Shown here: positions 62,101 through 64,000 of the stretch, one piece after another
How the letters are laid out: each line of letters starts with the position of its first letter
How positions within the stretch are numbered: the stretch's first letter is position 1
Assembly: GCA_003243425.1 (NCBI GenBank)
Contig: QFQP01000029.1
Span: 31,074-95,073 of the forward strand
Direction: 5' to 3'
DNA length: 64,000 bases
Origin: Archangium gephyra
Lineage (GTDB): Bacteria; Myxococcota; Myxococcia; Myxococcales; Myxococcaceae
Position numbers and translations under genes: made by a program
Notes under the pieces: model-generated
Databases searched by the model: none
Seen by the model: the letters and a program-made list of their open reading frames with translations, nothing else
What the model was told of the DNA's origin: nothing

Positions 62101-64000
62101 TGGCTGTCGTCGTCGCGTGGGCCTCGGTTGGCGGCGGTCAGCTCGTTCGGCTTCGGCGGCAGCAACTTCCACGCGGTGCTCGAGGAGTACGGCAGCAAGC
62201 GCACCGCGCCGGCGTGGGACGGCTCCGTTGAAGTCGTCGCGGTGTCGGCGGCGTCGGCTCCGGCGTTGGTGGCGCGTGTTCGTGAGGCGCAGCAGGCCGA
62301 GTTGAGTGAGTTCGCGAAGCTCAGCCGCGAATCGTTCCGCGCCACCGACGCGCATCGACTGGTGCTCGTGATCACGCCGTCGACGAAGCCCGATGACTTG
62401 TTCGCCAGCGTCATCACGAAGCTGGAAGCGGGTCAGCCGTTCACGTTGCCCGAAGGCGCGGTGTACGGCGTGGGCGCGGCGAAGGGCGAGCTGGCGATGT
62501 TGTTCCCGGGCCAGGGCGCGCAGCACGTCGACATGCTGCGAGACCTCGCGTGCCTGTTCCCCGAAGTGCTCGAGGCGGTCGAGAGTGACGAGAAGATCGC
62601 CGGCGCGATCTACCCGCTGCCGACGTTCGACCCCGAGCTTCAGAAGGCGCGTGAAGCCGCGTTGACGAAGACCGACGTCGCGCAGCCTGCTCTGGGCTTC
62701 GTCGAGCGCGGTCTGCTGGCGGCCCTGGCGCGCTTCGGTGTCGAGCCACGCCTCGTTGCCGGCCACTCGTACGGTGAGCTCGTCGCGTTGCACGCCGCCG
62801 GTGTGCTGAACGCCTCGGCGCTGGCCGAAGCGTCGCGCACCCGGGGGCGCCTGATGGCCGGCGACGGTTCCAATCGCGGCACGATGCTCGCGGTCCTCGC
62901 GCCGCTCGCCGACGTCGAGAAGGTCATCGAAGAAGAGAAGCTCGACGTGGTGCTGGCCAACCGCAACGCGCCGTCGCAAGGCGTGTTGTCGGGGGCACGC
63001 GACGCGATCGCCGCAGCCGAGGCCGCGTGTCAGCGCCGTTCGTTGCGCACCACGCGACTGAACGTGGGCGCGGCGTTCCACAGTTCGCTCGTCGCCGGTG
63101 CGGCGCAGGCGTTCGCGACCGAGCTGCAGAAGCTCACGTTCTCGCCGCCGCGCATTCCGGTGCTCTCCAACACCACGGCTTCGGTGTGGCCTTCGTCGCC
63201 GGACGACGCGCGCGCGCTGCTGGCGCGGCAGCTCGCGAGCCCGGTTCGTTTCGTGGAAGTCGTCGAGGCGCTGTACGCGGCGGGCGCGCGCACGTTCCTC
63301 GAGGTGGGGCCGAAGTCGGCGCTCACGGGGATGGTCAAGGCGACGCTCGGCACCCGTTCGTTCGTGGCGTGTGCAATCGACGCGCAGTCTCGCCGGGGCG
63401 GCATCGGTGACTTCGCGTTCGCCCTCGCGCAGGTGGCCGCCGAAGGTCACGCCGTTCGCTGGTCGGAATGGAACAAGTTCGCACCGCCTCCGCGGTGGAA
63501 GGCGAAGCCAGCACGTGCGCCGAAGATGGTGGTGCCGCTCACGGGCGCGAACTACCGCTCGCCGGTCGCTCCGATTCCCCCGCGCGCGCCGAAGCCCGTG
63601 CCGGTGGTTCAGCCGGTCGTGGCTCAGGCGACCGTTGCGAGCTCGTCATTCCAGGTACACGACGAGCGCATTGCCGCGCTCGCGTCGCTGCAGGAGCAGA
63701 CGGCGCGAATTCACCAGCGCTTCCTCGAGACGCAACTCGCCGCGCAGCAGTCGTTGATGGGCGCCTTGAGCGGGCAGGTCGTTCAGGTCCAGGAAGTCCG
63801 GAAAGTGGAGAAGGTCGACGAGGTCAAAGTGGCCGCGATCCCCGCTCCCGTGCGGCGCGAGGCGCCGACCGCGCCTTCAGTCGACATCACCTCAACGCTT
63901 CTCGCGACGGTGAGCGAGCTGACCGGCTACCCCGTCGACACGCTCTCGCTGAACATGGACCTCGAGGCCGACCTCGGCATCGACTCCATCAAGCGCGTGG
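59128..64000 (+). CDS. PfaD-type enoyl reductase fused to KS-AT-ACP of a PUFA/secondary-lipid synthase (3' end cut)
   Basis: 1624 codons to the window edge with no break. Residues 1-540 are a PfaD-like FMN enoyl reductase (RIGAAGGIATPASVASAFSMGAAYVVTGSINQATREAG, DMFEMGVKVQVL). A ketosynthase follows, about 560-1010: IAIVGIGSLFPRASN, VDAACASSL with C766, EAHGTGTKAGD, SVKSQVGHTKAAAG. Acyltransferase about 1120-1430: LFPGQGAQ, GHSYGEL with S1214. An Ala/Pro linker leads to an ACP with LGIDSIKRV (S1620) at the end. PfaA has KS-AT then tandem ACPs and KR, and PfaD is normally a separate gene. It would make polyunsaturated or other secondary fatty acids. TTGTTT-17-TTACAG ends 7 nt before the GTG. 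Confidence 0.93.
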   Translation, partial: MTRLDLSWYTLGSWAPGSSRAVGGTAAFRVALSQVGTPVHVVSQQGVPAIVEGGVAKLGTVPSGDELPLLGSAPALTPSRLGDATFLRDYGLEAAYVAGEMANGIASEALVEAVTRAGYLGVFGAAGLPVDRVIAAIDRLNAALPGKLWGINLIHSPDDQKLEHALVELFLARGLKFVSASAYLDLTSAIVRYRATGLRRDANGDIVIAHRVMAKVSRVEVARKFLEPAPAHLLTELVEKKHITAQEAELAALIPMADDVTAEADSGGHTDNRPLVLLLPALQALRDEVCATRRYSQRPRIGAAGGIATPASVASAFSMGAAYVVTGSINQATREAGTSDAVRELLAKAAPTDVAMAPAADMFEMGVKVQVLTRGTLFAVRAQRLYELYRTHASLEALPAAVREELESKFFRSTFDEAWASCVRFFAVRDPAQLEKAANDPKHKMALVFRAYLGQASRWANDGVADRKLDYQVWCGPAMGAFNAWVQGSALEAWNARDAVLIARNLLVGACVLSRVAALRSQGVVLPAEVEHFAPRSHAALDALLESQVAQVAVAARSVATPTREPIAIVGIGSLFPRASNVNELWRLLRNGEDATGDVPSTHWSLEDFYDADQRAPDRTYAKRGAFLPTTKFDPTEFGIPPAILEATDTSQLLSLVVARMALDDAGYGEDVQWDRSRASVLLGVTGTQELVISLGARLGHPHWKKALKDAGIDEETAADVVKRISASYVGWQENSFPGLLGNVVAGRIANRFDLGGTNCVVDAACASSLGALHLGMAELQSGRTDLVLTGGVDTLNDIFMHMCFSKTPALSATGDARPFSDKADGTLLGEGIGMVVLKRLSDAERDGDRVYAVLRGLGTSSDGRAKSIYAPLPSGQARALQAAYRDANVTPRDISMLEAHGTGTKAGDAAEFEALEKVYRSASEDVSWCALGSVKSQVGHTKAAAGAAGLIKAALALHHRVIPPTIKIDRPNPALKIDSSPFALPTLARPWLSSSRGPRLAAVSSFGFGGSNFHAVLEEYGSKRTAPAWDGSVEVVAVSAASAPALVARVREAQQAELSEFAKLSRESFRATDAHRLVLVITPSTKPDDLFASVITKLEAGQPFTLPEGAVYGVGAAKGELAMLFPGQGAQHVDMLRDLACLFPEVLEAVESDEKIAGAIYPLPTFDPELQKAREAALTKTDVAQPALGFVERGLLAALARFGVEPRLVAGHSYGELVALHAAGVLNASALAEASRTRGRLMAGDGSNRGTMLAVLAPLADVEKVIEEEKLDVVLANRNAPSQGVLSGARDAIAAAEAACQRRSLRTTRLNVGAAFHSSLVAGAAQAFATELQKLTFSPPRIPVLSNTTASVWPSSPDDARALLARQLASPVRFVEVVEALYAAGARTFLEVGPKSALTGMVKATLGTRSFVACAIDAQSRRGGIGDFAFALAQVAAEGHAVRWSEWNKFAPPPRWKAKPARAPKMVVPLTGANYRSPVAPIPPRAPKPVPVVQPVVAQATVASSSFQVHDERIAALASLQEQTARIHQRFLETQLAAQQSLMGALSGQVVQVQEVRKVEKVDEVKVAAIPAPVRREAPTAPSVDITSTLLATVSELTGYPVDTLSLNMDLEADLGIDSIKRV

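Noticed and set aside
61156..63450. 764-aa minus-strand frame opposite the ketosynthase
   Set aside because: Shadow of the KS-AT coding frame, which has active-site Cys, His and Ser in place.

Overview
The window is GC-rich, gene-dense bacterial chromosome that fits a myxobacterium (phylum Myxococcota). The grounds are: a surface protein ending in a MYXO-CTERM-type tail (Gly-Cys-Gly-Cys-Ser-Ser, membrane helix, Arg cluster), a cytoplasmic chemosensory operon that includes a HEAT-repeat protein, many NtrC-type and hybrid sensor genes, a Tgl-like TPR lipoprotein, bacterial sterol genes and a PUFA-type fatty acid synthase. I saw no insertion sequence, phage gene, CRISPR array or rRNA. The only RNA gene found is an initiator tRNA-Met.

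Layout. 0-4.4 kb: 5' part of a DUF2760 gene (minus), then a secreted protein, a Tgl-like TPR lipoprotein frame, a RodZ-like HTH membrane protein, recO and a PfkB sugar kinase (plus). 4.4-9.3 kb (minus): FKBP isomerase, outer-membrane barrel protein, M23 peptidase, unknown protein and a sigma-54 activator. 9.35-13.8 kb (plus): two secreted proteins, murJ, a tandem-repeat protein and a receiver-winged-helix regulator without its phospho-acceptor. 13.9-20.3 kb: PafA-like phosphatase, phosphate-porin-like barrel, very large CehA/McbA-type metallohydrolase and EF-hand protein. 20.4-25.5 kb: cNMP-binding protein, AI-2E-type permease, free-Met-sulfoxide reductase, five-S1-domain protein and two small envelope proteins. 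25.4-28.3 kb (minus): lipid/envelope genes. 28.4 kb: tRNA-fMet, then an MpaB-type oxygenase. 29.8-32.4 kb (minus): ribA, FAD amine-oxidase-like enzyme and nei. 32.8-35.0 kb: an AttH/CrtC lipocalin-like domain fused to a polyprenyl diphosphate synthase. 35.0-45.6 kb (minus): one overlapping chemosensory operon, cheY-cheA-cheW-mcp-HEAT-cheR-cheB-hybrid kinase. 45.8-48.2 kb: geranylgeranyl reductase, SRPBCC protein and its ArsR regulator with two palindromic operators. 48.2-51.3 kb: two sensor kinases. 51.5-55.9 kb: oxidosqualene cyclase, squalene synthase and squalene epoxidase. 56-58.8 kb: MYXO-CTERM surface protein. 59.1 kb to the end: a PfaD enoyl-reductase fused to the KS-AT-ACP start of a PfaA-like synthase, running off the window.

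How it fits together. Isoprenoid enzymes recur over 23 kb: the GGPP-synthase fusion, geranylgeranyl reductase, and a complete squalene to 2,3-oxidosqualene to cyclic sterol route. The cyclase carries the Tyr/His/Ile set typical of cycloartenol synthases. With the PUFA synthase, acyltransferase and DUF1295 protein, the region has a clear membrane-lipid theme. The strongest candidate for an undescribed enzyme is the lipocalin-like/prenyl-synthase fusion.

Technical caution. Four reading frames (about 1.52, 25.98, 51.06 and 56.44 kb) look broken by single-base indels in G/C-rich tracts. Three of the four are in or next to a run of G or C, which suggests sequence error rather than four independent pseudogenes.
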